From Candidatus Caccoplasma merdavium (GTDB taxonomy: Bacteria; Bacteroidota; Bacteroidia; Bacteroidales; UBA11471), in contig DVLI01000022.1 of the NCBI GenBank assembly GCA_018715595.1, positions 1-64,000 of the forward strand: a DNA stretch of 64,000 nucleotides, in the 5' to 3' direction. Under the pieces are notes generated by a model. It did not search any database. It was given only the letters and a program-made list of their open reading frames with translations, and was not told the DNA's origin. A program made the position numbers and the translations under genes. This document shows, piece after piece, positions 55,381 to 63,422 of this stretch. Every line of letters starts with the position of its first letter. The first letter of the stretch is position 1.

Positions 55381-56433
55381 TTATTTCATGATTCTCAATT
55401 CGTTCAACGCCTTGTGGTAGAGGCGGGCGTTGTAGTTGTGCTCGGCCAGCGTGGCGGCAAAGTTGTGGCGCCCCGACATGTCTTCTTTGGCACACATGTA
55501 GATGTAGTTGTTCTTGTCGTAGTTGAGGACCGCTTCAATGGCTCGTTTCGAGGCAATGCGTATGGGGCCAGGAGGGAGGCCGTAGTTTTTGTAGGTGTTG
55601 TAGGGCGAGTCGATGCGCAGGTGCTTCCTGAGTATGCGTTTGATGCCGAAGTCACCGATGGCAAATTTGATGGTAGGGTCGGCTTGCAGGGGAATGCGCT
55701 TTCTCAACCGGTTGATGTAGAGCCCCGCAATGATAGGCATCTCGTCGGCGATATTGGTCTCCTCTTCGACAATCGAGGCGAGTGTGGCGACCTCTATGGG
55801 GCTGAGGCCCGCTTTACGCGCTTTCTCGCGACGTTCGTCGGTCCAATACCGTTCATATTCGCGTTCCATGCGGTCGAGCAGACTCTTGGCCGAAATGTTC
55901 CAATACACATCATAGGTGTCGGGCAGGAGCATGGCGGGAATGTTGTCGGGCGTAAAACCCTTTTCGGAGCAATAGGCTTCGTCGTTCATGACCGCCAGCA
56001 GCTCGTCGGCCGATAGCATGAGTTGGCGCGACATCACGCGTGCGAAGTCTTCCTTCGTGCGCAGGTTATGAAAGGTGATGCGCACCGGAGAGGCATTGCC
56101 GGCGATGAGCAGGTCATAGACCTCCACGACGTTCAAGTCTTCGGGAATGCGGTAAGCACCGGTAAAGACATAGGGCGGGAAACCCTTGGTGCGCGAGAGA
56201 CGGCGCAGTCGGTCGATGCTCGACTGGGGTACCTTGTCTTGGATTTGGGCGACAATCGAGTCGAGGGTAAATTCATTCCCGACATATACGGTAATCTCTT
56301 TTGGGGAGAAAGAGTCGAAACGGTAGCGTTTTATGACGATGCAGCCGGCGATAATGCCTATGTTGATGATGACGAGCAGCGCGATGGCGAGGTAAAGACG
56401 TAAAGTCCCTTTTTTTGAACGGGTTATTGTCAT
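55381..56433 (-). CDS. mltG: Endolytic murein transglycosylase MltG
   Basis: 350 residues from ATG 56433. N-terminal membrane anchor (LYLAIALLVIINIGIIAGCI), LysM-like region, then the YceG catalytic domain with the catalytic Glu in VATLASIVEEETN and DPTIKFAIGDF, YNTYKNYGLPPGPI. Cuts nascent glycan strands at the inner membrane and ends their elongation. A TATCTTTG box lies at 56465-56472. Confidence 0.92.
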   Translation of the reverse strand: MTITRSKKGTLRLYLAIALLVIINIGIIAGCIVIKRYRFDSFSPKEITVYVGNEFTLDSIVAQIQDKVPQSSIDRLRRLSRTKGFPPYVFTGAYRIPEDLNVVEVYDLLIAGNASPVRITFHNLRTKEDFARVMSRQLMLSADELLAVMNDEAYCSEKGFTPDNIPAMLLPDTYDVYWNISAKSLLDRMEREYERYWTDERREKARKAGLSPIEVATLASIVEEETNIADEMPIIAGLYINRLRKRIPLQADPTIKFAIGDFGIKRILRKHLRIDSPYNTYKNYGLPPGPIRIASKRAIEAVLNYDKNNYIYMCAKEDMSGRHNFAATLAEHNYNARLYHKALNELRIMK

Positions 56434-56464
56434 GGTGTTGCTTGAATTAAGAAAATTCTCAAAG

Positions 56465-56472
56465 GCAAAGAT
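56465..56472 (-). promoter_or_regulatory. -7 element of mltG
   Basis: TATCTTTG on the minus strand, 32 bases before the ATG. Confidence 0.55.
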
Positions 56473-56523
56473 AATTATTTTTATCGCGAAAACGCCATTC
56501 GGCAATATTTTGTCGCGAAAATA

Positions 56524-56555
56524 TTTGCAGAAAACAAATTTGTGGCGTACATTTG
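56524..56555 (+). promoter_or_regulatory. Promoter of the tRNA-Ser gene
   Basis: TTTG at 56524-56527, 20 bases, TACATTTG at 56548-56555: an exact match to both boxes, about 45 bases before the mature tRNA. Confidence 0.7.
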
Positions 56556-56599
56556 CACACCGATTACGGCAGGGAAGCTCCTCACAGAGTAATCCGAAG

Positions 56600-56686
56600 G
56601 GAAGGATGGGTGAGTGGCTGAAACCACCAGTTTGCTAAACTGACGTACCCGAATGGGTACCGGGGGTTCGAATCCCCCTCCTTCCG
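56600..56686 (+). tRNA. tRNA-Ser (anticodon GCU)
   Basis: Class II tRNA of 87 bases. Acceptor stem GGAAGGA/TCCTTCC, anticodon loop TTGCTAA (anticodon GCT), a long variable arm (GTACCC with GGGTAC), T stem GGGGG/CCCCC with loop TTCGAAT. No encoded CCA. Reads AGC/AGU. Followed by a terminator ten bases on. Confidence 0.95.
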
Positions 56687-56696
56687 CTCTAATCGC

Positions 56697-56729
56697 AAGG
56701 CTCGCTTCCAAAGAGGCGAGCCTTTTTCT
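56697..56729 (+). terminator. Terminator of tRNA-Ser
   Basis: 9-bp stem (56697-56705 with 56716-56724) followed by a T-rich tract. Confidence 0.85.
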
Positions 56730-57008
56730 TTTTCGCATGACAAGCGGGAGCGTGCCATGCGCCGGTAATCCTCTTTTTCTATGGACTCCATCGATGGGTG
56801 CATGTCGTTTGGCAGAACAGCTGCAAGTTTCGTGGATTTTCGCTTTTGTTTGTGCGGTGCTCGTTTCCCCTCTTCCTGAGTTTTGAAAAGTCCGAAGTTT
56901 TTTTCTCCTTTTTTATCTCGGTGACCCGCGAAAAATTCTCTTTATGTCCAAAACTGTTTAGCCTCACGGTTTCAGCTACCGCCTTTTAGAGGTTTTTATG
57001 AATATTTA
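56730..57008. other. Intergenic region between tRNA-Ser and the structured RNA
   Basis: About 280 bases, no gene seen. GC falls steadily towards the right. Confidence 0.4.
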
Positions 57009-57040
57009 TTTGCAAAATATACAAAACTGTTCTATCTTTG
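57009..57040 (+). promoter_or_regulatory. Promoter of the candidate structured RNA
   Basis: TTTG at 57009-57012, 20 bases, TATCTTTG at 57033-57040: both boxes exact. Transcription should start near 57047. Confidence 0.65.
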
Positions 57041-57046
57041 CCCCGT

Positions 57047-57175
57047 CAATCAGAATGCACATGAACCAATTATTTGTTACATACAGCACCAAGGTTGCGT
57101 TGCGGGGAAAGGCGCCCTGCTGCGGTAACTTCATCGTGTGCGTGCATTGGTTCAGCGGTTTTATTTAGTCTCCCT
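57047..57175 (+). ncRNA. Candidate structured RNA (or 35-codon small ORF)
   Basis: Downstream of a full promoter match the sequence can fold into one long rod. Outer stem 57062-57070 with 57146-57154 (9 bp, perfect), middle stem 57083-57089 with 57138-57143 (one bulge), and apical stem 57094-57107 with 57115-57129 (wobbles, one bulge, one mismatch) with a seven-base loop. It ends in T-rich sequence (57159-57190). The same stretch also carries an open frame from ATG 57061 to TAG 57166, reading MNQLFVTYSTKVALRG onward with no family resemblance. Neither a tmRNA nor a signal recognition particle RNA motif (GGAA loop) is present. Confidence 0.45.
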
Positions 57176-57338
57176 TTCCTTTTTATTTTAGATTTTCAAC
57201 GGTTTGACACAATCGTTTGAAGAATAAACATTTAACGGAGTATTCGATAAACAGTGGTAACGATTTGGAAATCAAGCGAAATTCTGTGATTTGCCGTGTA
57301 TAACTATCAAATAACTCTTTACACTACAAAATTATCTA

Positions 57339-57776
57339 TTATTGGTGGGAAATACAATCTTTAACTGTTAATTCTTCTACTAAATTTTGCAGAGTATCTT
57401 CTTGCTCTTTTGAATTTAATTGACATTGCCATATAACAAACACTTTATATCCCATTTGTTCTAATTGCATTTGCTGTTTTTTATCTCGTTCAACATTTGA
57501 CGATATTTTATTTCTCCAATAATCAACATTTGAACTTGGAAGAGTAGCAGCTTTACAATTCTCATGTCCATGCCAGAAACATCCATTAACAAAAATAACG
57601 GATTTATATTTAGGTAACAGTATATCCGGTTTCCCTGGTAATCGTTTATCGTTTACGCGAAATCTAAAACCATGAGCAAATAAATATTTCCTAACTAAAA
57701 TTTCTGGCCTTGTGTTTTTACCAGAGATTTTAGACATTATAATGGATCGTTTTTCTTTTGAGAATATATCCGACAT
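57339..57776 (-). CDS. vsr: Very short patch repair endonuclease Vsr
   Basis: 145 residues. Family motifs: MSKISGKNTRPEILVRKYLF, LPGKPDILLPKYKSVIFVNG with the catalytic Asp, CFWHGHENCK (zinc-binding Cys/His), and NVDYWRNKISSNVERDKKQQ. Nicks next to T:G mismatches made when 5-methylcytosine deaminates, guarding sites modified by the two methyltransferases upstream. AT-rich. Two bases after the GHKL gene. Confidence 0.93.
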   Translation of the reverse strand: MSDIFSKEKRSIIMSKISGKNTRPEILVRKYLFAHGFRFRVNDKRLPGKPDILLPKYKSVIFVNGCFWHGHENCKAATLPSSNVDYWRNKISSNVERDKKQQMQLEQMGYKVFVIWQCQLNSKEQEDTLQNLVEELTVKDCISHQ

Positions 57777-57778
57777 GA

Positions 57779-59419
57779 TTATTCTAATTTTTCTGCATCA
57801 TCCAGTCTTCTGAATAAATGAGATATTAGACTTAATATATCCAAACAGTCTTTTTCAGAGAATAAATTTGTAGTTTTTAATTCCTTTTTTTCTTCATGAG
57901 CCAATGGATTCCTAACACCTGCCATTAGCCCCATTGACATAAACTTTTGTCCGTCTTCTATATTTTCTTTAGTACTATCAGAAAAATCACTTCCATCTAT
58001 CCTCTTATACTTCGAGGTCACAGATAATTTTGCATTATTTTTACCAAAAACAGCCCCCATTAAAGTTTGTCCATCTGTTTTTAATCCAGAGACTTTTTGT
58101 ATCATTGTTTCATAGCGTTTAATCGCCTCTTCTACAGCCCTGTAAAAATCTGCATTTTTATAATCTTCATAGGATGCATCTTTAACAGTTGAATGCATAT
58201 GCCTCCAATGATAATTGGCATATTCAGGTATAAGCGCATGAAGCATACCGACAACTTCAGTTTGTTTATCATCAGCTAATTCCGAATTTTCTACAACATT
58301 ATTCACTATATTTTCTACTCCTGATTTAACATCAGAAGGTAGTTTTCCATACCAATCCTTTATGTCTATTTGCACCTTACTGGAAATTCGCTTTTGCCTT
58401 TCTATCTTTCGTTTATTTCTCCAGTCCCTTTCAATTGCAGATAACAATTGTTTGAGATTTACTTGTAATTCTGATGTTACTGGCAAATCCCAACTTAACG
58501 ATTGCCTATCGGTAGAGATAACATCTTCTTCTAATTCATCAATAAAATCAACATTGAGCCATCCTGTTAAATACGAATAACCATGACTAGATTCCCCAAC
58601 TCCGAAAAATTCAGGAGCATTTACCAAGCGCCCGTGAGCAAACAGCGTTATACCCCTAAGTCCTGGTTTCAAAGGCTTTTCTGTCGCTAAAATACGCCCA
58701 ATGACATTGTGACTTTCCAAATATTCGTTTTTCACGTCTTTATTAGGAATATCCCAACTAATCTGAGGCAGCAAATTTTGATATTTTAATTTATTGTCAA
58801 CCAATACTTCATCTTCTTCATTGTATGATATATATACTTTAAATGTATCATCAAAGAAATTGAATAATTTAGAAAGACTAATTGCTAATCCGTCTTTATC
58901 AAAATCGGATTTTCGCTTTAAATCATCCAATTCTATAATAGTTCCATTTTGTTTAGCATCACATTCCGATATTGAAAATTTAGGCTCATATTCTTGACTA
59001 TTAGTACTCATCAACTCTACCCAGCTTAAAGTAAATCTTACACACTGCCCATTTTGACAAGTAGTAATACGAATTGTATCTCCTATTCCAAAAAAAGCAA
59101 GTTTTCCCAAACCTTTCCTTCCTGTTACTTTCCGCATGCCGTTAGGACTTAAACCATTATCATCCGCTCTACGCTTACGTCCAATTCTCAAAAAATTATT
59201 GTTAATTTCATCGAAGGACATTCCAATCCCATCGTCAATAACAGCAATCCTTTTGTTTCCGTTATCATTATACAATTTAACATGGACTGTATGCGCTTCT
59301 GCATCATATGCATTTGCAATAAGCTCTGCAATTGCATTCGGTAAAACCGAATACATTTTAATTCCCAAATGCTCAATTGTATGCGGGTCAAAGCTCATTT
59401 TCAGTTTCGGAGATTCCAT
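57779..59419 (-). CDS. GHKL ATPase with Ymh-like C-terminal domain
   Basis: 546 residues. The N-terminal Bergerat ATPase fold has N box AIAELIANAYDAEAH, G1 box VIDDGIGMS and G2 box GRKGLGKLAFF. A middle S5-like part follows (ITLFAHGRLVNAPEFFGVGE). The C-terminal about 110 residues (FMSMGLMAGVRNPLAHEEKK, FSEKDCLDILSLISHLFRRL) resemble the TIGR02391/Ymh domain seen in phage- and restriction-linked proteins. Similar to MORC-type ATPases reported beside restriction-modification genes. Probably a DNA-remodelling partner of the restriction complex; role inferred. Confidence 0.82.
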   Translation of the reverse strand: MESPKLKMSFDPHTIEHLGIKMYSVLPNAIAELIANAYDAEAHTVHVKLYNDNGNKRIAVIDDGIGMSFDEINNNFLRIGRKRRADDNGLSPNGMRKVTGRKGLGKLAFFGIGDTIRITTCQNGQCVRFTLSWVELMSTNSQEYEPKFSISECDAKQNGTIIELDDLKRKSDFDKDGLAISLSKLFNFFDDTFKVYISYNEEDEVLVDNKLKYQNLLPQISWDIPNKDVKNEYLESHNVIGRILATEKPLKPGLRGITLFAHGRLVNAPEFFGVGESSHGYSYLTGWLNVDFIDELEEDVISTDRQSLSWDLPVTSELQVNLKQLLSAIERDWRNKRKIERQKRISSKVQIDIKDWYGKLPSDVKSGVENIVNNVVENSELADDKQTEVVGMLHALIPEYANYHWRHMHSTVKDASYEDYKNADFYRAVEEAIKRYETMIQKVSGLKTDGQTLMGAVFGKNNAKLSVTSKYKRIDGSDFSDSTKENIEDGQKFMSMGLMAGVRNPLAHEEKKELKTTNLFSEKDCLDILSLISHLFRRLDDAEKLE

Positions 59420-59422
59420 AGA

Positions 59423-60481
59423 TTATATATTTGTTGATATAATAGATATTCCTAATCTTCTAGCATATTCACAAGGTACAGCATTACCGATTAATTTAGC
59501 TGTAGCAGCAATACTGTTGGTTTTAAAAACATAATTCTTTGGAAAAGTTTGTAATGTGGCTCCTTCTCTTAATGATATAGCACGATCCTCTTCTGGATGT
59601 CCAAAACGACCATTTGAAATGCTGTAAAATTTTGTTGTTATTGTTGGAGCAGGTTTATCCCACCACATTCGACCAAATGTATCTTTGAAACTGTCATCTT
59701 TACCAATAAAGCATGGCAATTGCAATTCCATATCATTTGCCCAATCAAGTCGACTGCCTCCATCGTGTTTTGTTCTTGATATTCTTTTCAAATTTATATC
59801 ACTAAGACCAGCCGTGGTATGATTGAAATCTGACAAATCTTTATTTCCTGCAGGTATTTTGGGAAAACCGTTGGCAGTGCCCAAAAAATCTTTTAAAATT
59901 GAGGTTGTACTATCTTCATTAGGCATTTTCAGATTTAATCCCGATATGCGAGATGCAATTAAAGAAAATCGTTTTCTGCTTTGAGGTACTCCATATTTAC
60001 TCATATCAACAACTTTGTAAATGATATTTTCATATCCAAGACCTTTTAACTTATTCAGGAAATATGGTAATATGCTATTTTTATTTGTCATTATACCCGG
60101 TACATTCTCAACAAGAATAAATCCAGGTCTATAATATTCAACAAAACGGGCAAAATTCTTCAATAGGTCTTTGGATTTCATTGATTTCTCCTTATCGGTA
60201 TTGATTATGCTATAATACTGACATGGGCTACATCCTACCAAAATAAGATTGTCATCATAAGGTTTAATTGCATATTTCCTTTCAAAAAAGTTACTACGTA
60301 ATCTTTTTATATCAGCTTGTATAAATACACTTTGGGGATTATTATGTTCATATGTCTCTTTTGCATCTGCATCAAAATCAACGCCTGCAATTACATCTAT
60401 ACCTGCTTGACGCAATCCACAAGTCATACCACCTCCACCACAAAAGAAATCTATAGCTCGAAATTTATTGTTTGACTCCAT
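59423..60481 (-). CDS. DNA cytosine-5 methyltransferase (first copy)
   Basis: 352 residues. Motif I AIDFFCGGGGMTCGLRQAGI, motif IV with catalytic Cys in GCSPCQYYS, motif VI ENVPG, motif VIII QSRKRFSLIA, motifs IX-X GNAVPCEYARR. Modifies cytosine C5 in a recognition sequence not readable here. Downstream of the HaeII-type nuclease (16-base gap), with the GHKL gene starting 3 bases further on. Differs clearly from the other methyltransferase in this operon. Confidence 0.93.
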   Translation of the reverse strand: MESNNKFRAIDFFCGGGGMTCGLRQAGIDVIAGVDFDADAKETYEHNNPQSVFIQADIKRLRSNFFERKYAIKPYDDNLILVGCSPCQYYSIINTDKEKSMKSKDLLKNFARFVEYYRPGFILVENVPGIMTNKNSILPYFLNKLKGLGYENIIYKVVDMSKYGVPQSRKRFSLIASRISGLNLKMPNEDSTTSILKDFLGTANGFPKIPAGNKDLSDFNHTTAGLSDINLKRISRTKHDGGSRLDWANDMELQLPCFIGKDDSFKDTFGRMWWDKPAPTITTKFYSISNGRFGHPEEDRAISLREGATLQTFPKNYVFKTNSIAATAKLIGNAVPCEYARRLGISIISTNI

Positions 60482-60496
60482 ATACATTAAGCTCTT

Positions 60497-61564
60497 TTAA
60501 TTATTACTCCAAATATCATTTAGTAAAATGGAATCATAACTTCTGCTATGTTTGAAATCATTAAAGTCATCAAAATTGGTTGCAGGAAATTCCAATAAGA
60601 TTTCATCATATAAAATTGATAAAACTTTATCACCTATTTCTTCGGCAAAAACTCCTCTAAGTGCTTTCTCATACCATAATATTAAATCATTTTCTGTGAC
60701 GATACTTTGAATTTTAGATTTCCATCCAATTTGTGTTAAAAGCGAAACAATTAGTTTTTCTTCGGAATTTTTACATACAATAACGATTCTATCGGAAGAT
60801 ACTGATGATACTATATTTTCCGCAAGTTCTTCTGTCAATGATAAATGCTTTATCTGAATAGCCATACCGAAATTAGCCCACATATCTAATCCTCTATCGG
60901 CGGCATTGGTAACTCCAACACGATTTATTCGAGCTTTGACTGTTACCGTTGAACGTCCCTTTGATAATCCGATTACACGTTCGGCAAAATCGGAGAATTC
61001 TTCCAACAATTTTTGTTTTGTCTTATCGGCTTCAATAGTAACCGTAACTTTAAGACAGTCTATAAGAGCTGAAAATAAAGCATATACTACTATTTCATAT
61101 ATTTTATCTATACTTCTCCTCAATCCAGGTTCATTCCAAAAAAGATTGATAAATTCTATAACTTGAAAACTGCTTTTATCATGTGTATTACAATAATCCA
61201 AACCGCTTGACATTTGTGAAAAACGTTGTTCGAAGCGGTCGTAAATATATTTTTCTACGATTCCATTATTTTTCTTGTTTTCAGCTCCTAATACTTCAAG
61301 AACCGAAGGAGGTACTGCATTTTCATTAAAGACATCATCTTGATACCTTGCCGACGATGTGGATGTCCTTCCTAAAAAGCGCAAGCAGACTACATCACGC
61401 CATCTCTTTGATGCATTTCTATAAGTTTCCAAATCTGCTAAATCAATATCTCCATAAATTCTATCTCGATATAAAATTTCTGCGATTTGAATAGGCTTAT
61501 ATAAATGTACTCTCCCTTTAGATATGATTTTATCTAACGCTTGCTTCGCTTCCAATATGGTCAT
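60497..61564 (-). CDS. HaeII-family type II restriction endonuclease
   Basis: 355 residues from ATG 61564 (MTILEAKQALDKIISKGRVH). The sequence follows the HaeII family throughout: LYKPIQIAEILYRDRIYGDI, DLETYRNASKRWRDVVCLRF, GRTSTSSARYQDDVFNENAV. HaeII itself cuts RGCGC/Y, so a related site is likely but not proven. Overlaps the upstream methyltransferase by 35 bases, which couples nuclease expression to prior methyltransferase translation. Confidence 0.8.
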   Translation of the reverse strand: MTILEAKQALDKIISKGRVHLYKPIQIAEILYRDRIYGDIDLADLETYRNASKRWRDVVCLRFLGRTSTSSARYQDDVFNENAVPPSVLEVLGAENKKNNGIVEKYIYDRFEQRFSQMSSGLDYCNTHDKSSFQVIEFINLFWNEPGLRRSIDKIYEIVVYALFSALIDCLKVTVTIEADKTKQKLLEEFSDFAERVIGLSKGRSTVTVKARINRVGVTNAADRGLDMWANFGMAIQIKHLSLTEELAENIVSSVSSDRIVIVCKNSEEKLIVSLLTQIGWKSKIQSIVTENDLILWYEKALRGVFAEEIGDKVLSILYDEILLEFPATNFDDFNDFKHSRSYDSILLNDIWSNN

Positions 61565-62522
61565 AATCTCCAAATAAATTAAGTTCTTTATATTGTACCT
61601 TTTTTTTCTGTTCATTGAGTGCTTTAATCATCTCCCCTGCAATAGCATATATAACAGGAACAGACACAGAGTTTCCAGCAACTTTTCGTGCTTGTGAATA
61701 AGGAATGTTTATAACAAATGAGTCCGGAAATCCTTGAAGTCGCAACATCTCACGTGAGGTTAAACGTCTTTCTCCGTTTACAACTAAATAATTATAACTC
61801 CCCCCAGCTCTTAACGCACAAGAATATGGCAATGGAGATATATTTCCTCCAATATTCTCGTGCCAAATAGAAGGCCTAGGTGGAATGCTTTTAAGAGCAG
61901 AGAGGCGTTTTTGCCTCATTGCTTCCGACAGAAAATATGAAGTGGGGATATCCTCATCTTTTTCTAAAATTTCGGATAGTGGCTTAAAATATCCCAAAGG
62001 CTTCGGAAATTTAAACTGTATAGGACTTCTAAAGCCTACAATATAAATTCTTTCTCTCTTTTGAGGAACTCCAAAATCTAATGAATTAAAAACTTTATGA
62101 TATACTGTATACCCCAATTTGTTCAATCTGTCCAAAATTACAGCAAAAGTATTTCCGTTATCATGGGTTGTGAGCCGTTTTACATTTTCCAACAAAAATG
62201 CTTCAGGTTGTTTCGCTTTAAGTATTGCTTCAATATTAAAAAACAATGTTCCTCTTGTATCGGCAAATCCTAAACCTTTACCTGCTATACTAAAAGGCTG
62301 ACACGGAAATCCTGCTAACAAAATATCATGATCAGGGATATCTTCGGGATTTATATCATTAATGTCTCCAAACGGCTTCTCATGGAAATTCGCTTCATAC
62401 ATCTTTTGAGCATATTTATCCCATTCAGAAGAAAAGACATTTCTGCATCCATATGCTTCGAATCCTAAACGAATACCACCTATACCAGCAAATAAATCTA
62501 TAGTTCTATATATTTTGCGCAT
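61530..62522 (-). CDS. DNA cytosine-5 methyltransferase (second copy)
   Basis: 330 residues. Motif I TIDLFAGIGGIRLGFEAYGC, motif IV AGFPCQPFSIAGKGLGF with catalytic Cys, motif VI LLENVKRL, motif VIII PQKRERIYIVG, motifs IX-X GNSVSVPVIYAIAGEMIKAL. First enzyme gene after the regulator, so it is made before the nuclease. Which of the two methyltransferases protects the HaeII-type site cannot be told. Confidence 0.94.
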   Translation of the reverse strand: MRKIYRTIDLFAGIGGIRLGFEAYGCRNVFSSEWDKYAQKMYEANFHEKPFGDINDINPEDIPDHDILLAGFPCQPFSIAGKGLGFADTRGTLFFNIEAILKAKQPEAFLLENVKRLTTHDNGNTFAVILDRLNKLGYTVYHKVFNSLDFGVPQKRERIYIVGFRSPIQFKFPKPLGYFKPLSEILEKDEDIPTSYFLSEAMRQKRLSALKSIPPRPSIWHENIGGNISPLPYSCALRAGGSYNYLVVNGERRLTSREMLRLQGFPDSFVINIPYSQARKVAGNSVSVPVIYAIAGEMIKALNEQKKKVQYKELNLFGDYDHIGSEASVR

Positions 62523-62799
62523 AGTTCAAAATTTTTTCATTCACAACATTAAGTATATCTTGCACATTGCTTTCACAGCTAACCACTTCATAAACCTTAT
62601 CAGCAAGCCATAATTTAATAAGTTCTTTTTTATCAGCGTTTAACACATAAGCAATTACTTCAACCTGTTCCCTTCTTGCTTTCCTTTCGCCTCTTTCTAT
62701 TTTGCAATAAGTCGCAGTATCAATATCTAAGGCCGCTGCTAATTGTCGCTGTGGCATCTGATTCTGAATACGAAGCTCTTTAATACGCTCTGAAAACAT
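62506..62799 (-). CDS. XRE-family regulator, probable controller protein
   Basis: 97 residues from ATG 62799 (MFSERIKELRIQNQMPQRQL). HTH_3/XRE fold: QLAAALDIDTATYCKIERGE. Length and position (head of an R-M operon, overlapping the methyltransferase by 17 bases) match controller proteins that delay nuclease expression, though they are usually about 80 residues. Candidate operators lie just upstream. Confidence 0.82.
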   Translation of the reverse strand: MFSERIKELRIQNQMPQRQLAAALDIDTATYCKIERGERKARREQVEVIAYVLNADKKELIKLWLADKVYEVVSCESNVQDILNVVNEKILNYAQNI

Positions 62800-62823
62800 A
62801 AATTTACCCTTTTGTGTCTTGAC

Positions 62824-62853
62824 ATTATTTGGCAAAAGTACAAATAATATTTG
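62824..62853 (-). promoter_or_regulatory. Promoter and operator of the R-M operon
   Basis: -7 box TACTTTTG at 62833-62840 (minus), 34 bases before the regulator ATG. Symmetric half-sites surround it: TATTTG 62826-62831, CAAATA 62841-62846, TATTTG 62848-62853. The last two form a 13-base perfect palindrome. The arrangement suits binding by the dimeric XRE protein and auto-repression. Confidence 0.5.
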
Positions 62854-62926
62854 AGCCATAGGCTATATTCCCAGACCTTTTTTATGCTGACCTTTCCGAC
62901 TTTGGAGGAAAAGATTCCAGCAAGTA

Positions 62927-62964
62927 GTTTTGGGGCACCGAAAACATTTCGGGTGCCCCAAAAC
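62927..62964. terminator. Long hairpin upstream of the R-M operon
   Basis: 13-bp perfect stem (62927-62939 with 62952-62964) flanked by A/T runs on both sides, so it could end transcription from either direction. Confidence 0.55.
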
Positions 62965-63096
62965 ACAACTTGCCATGTTCGTTTGAACATAAGATTTGAG
63001 TATGGAAATCACGACTGAAAATAGAAGAATTGTCTTTGATAAGATGCTTGTTTGAGATTGGTCATATTATTTGTTTCTACCAACAAATAACGGTCG

Positions 63097-63147
63097 GTCG
63101 GTTGGTTGGTTTACCCAATTATTGGCTAGCATCATGGTCGGTTGGTC
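63097..63147. repeat. Repeated GGTCGGTTGGT motif
   Basis: GGTCGGTTGGT at 63097-63107 and again at 63136-63146, 39 bases apart, with extra GGTCGG and GGTTGG units in the first copy. Candidate arm-type binding sites of the adjacent integrase or an excision factor. Confidence 0.4.
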
Positions 63148-63187
63148 TCTAAGCCGTCAAGAAAAAAACGGTTAATAGAATTGCAGG

Positions 63188-63364
63188 AATGAGCAGCACC
63201 TTGCCTATCGGTAAAGCACGACATTCCGACAAGGCGAAAACGGTGTTCCAAAAATATCGCCAAAAGAAAAAGATTATTTTCTGGAGGGAGTGCAGTTTCC
63301 CGTTTGCCACCATTTTATTGTGTCCTATAAAAACACCTCCCTCGGTTTTGAATGAAATTCTATA
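63188..63364 (+). CDS. Possible small protein, low confidence
   Basis: 58 codons from ATG 63188 (MSSTLPIGKARHSDKAKTVF), rich in Lys/Arg then hydrophobic (FPFATILLCPI). The opposite strand also has an open frame here (63149-63397). No family recognised; could be a remnant of element DNA. Confidence 0.2.
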
Positions 63365-63422
63365 AACAAATAATGATAGACATATATGCCTATTCAATAG
63401 TTTCGTCTTTGACGATTCTTTT

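Noticed and set aside
63149-63397. Minus-strand open frame of 82 codons
   Set aside because: Overlaps an equally weak frame on the plus strand; no motif to decide for it.
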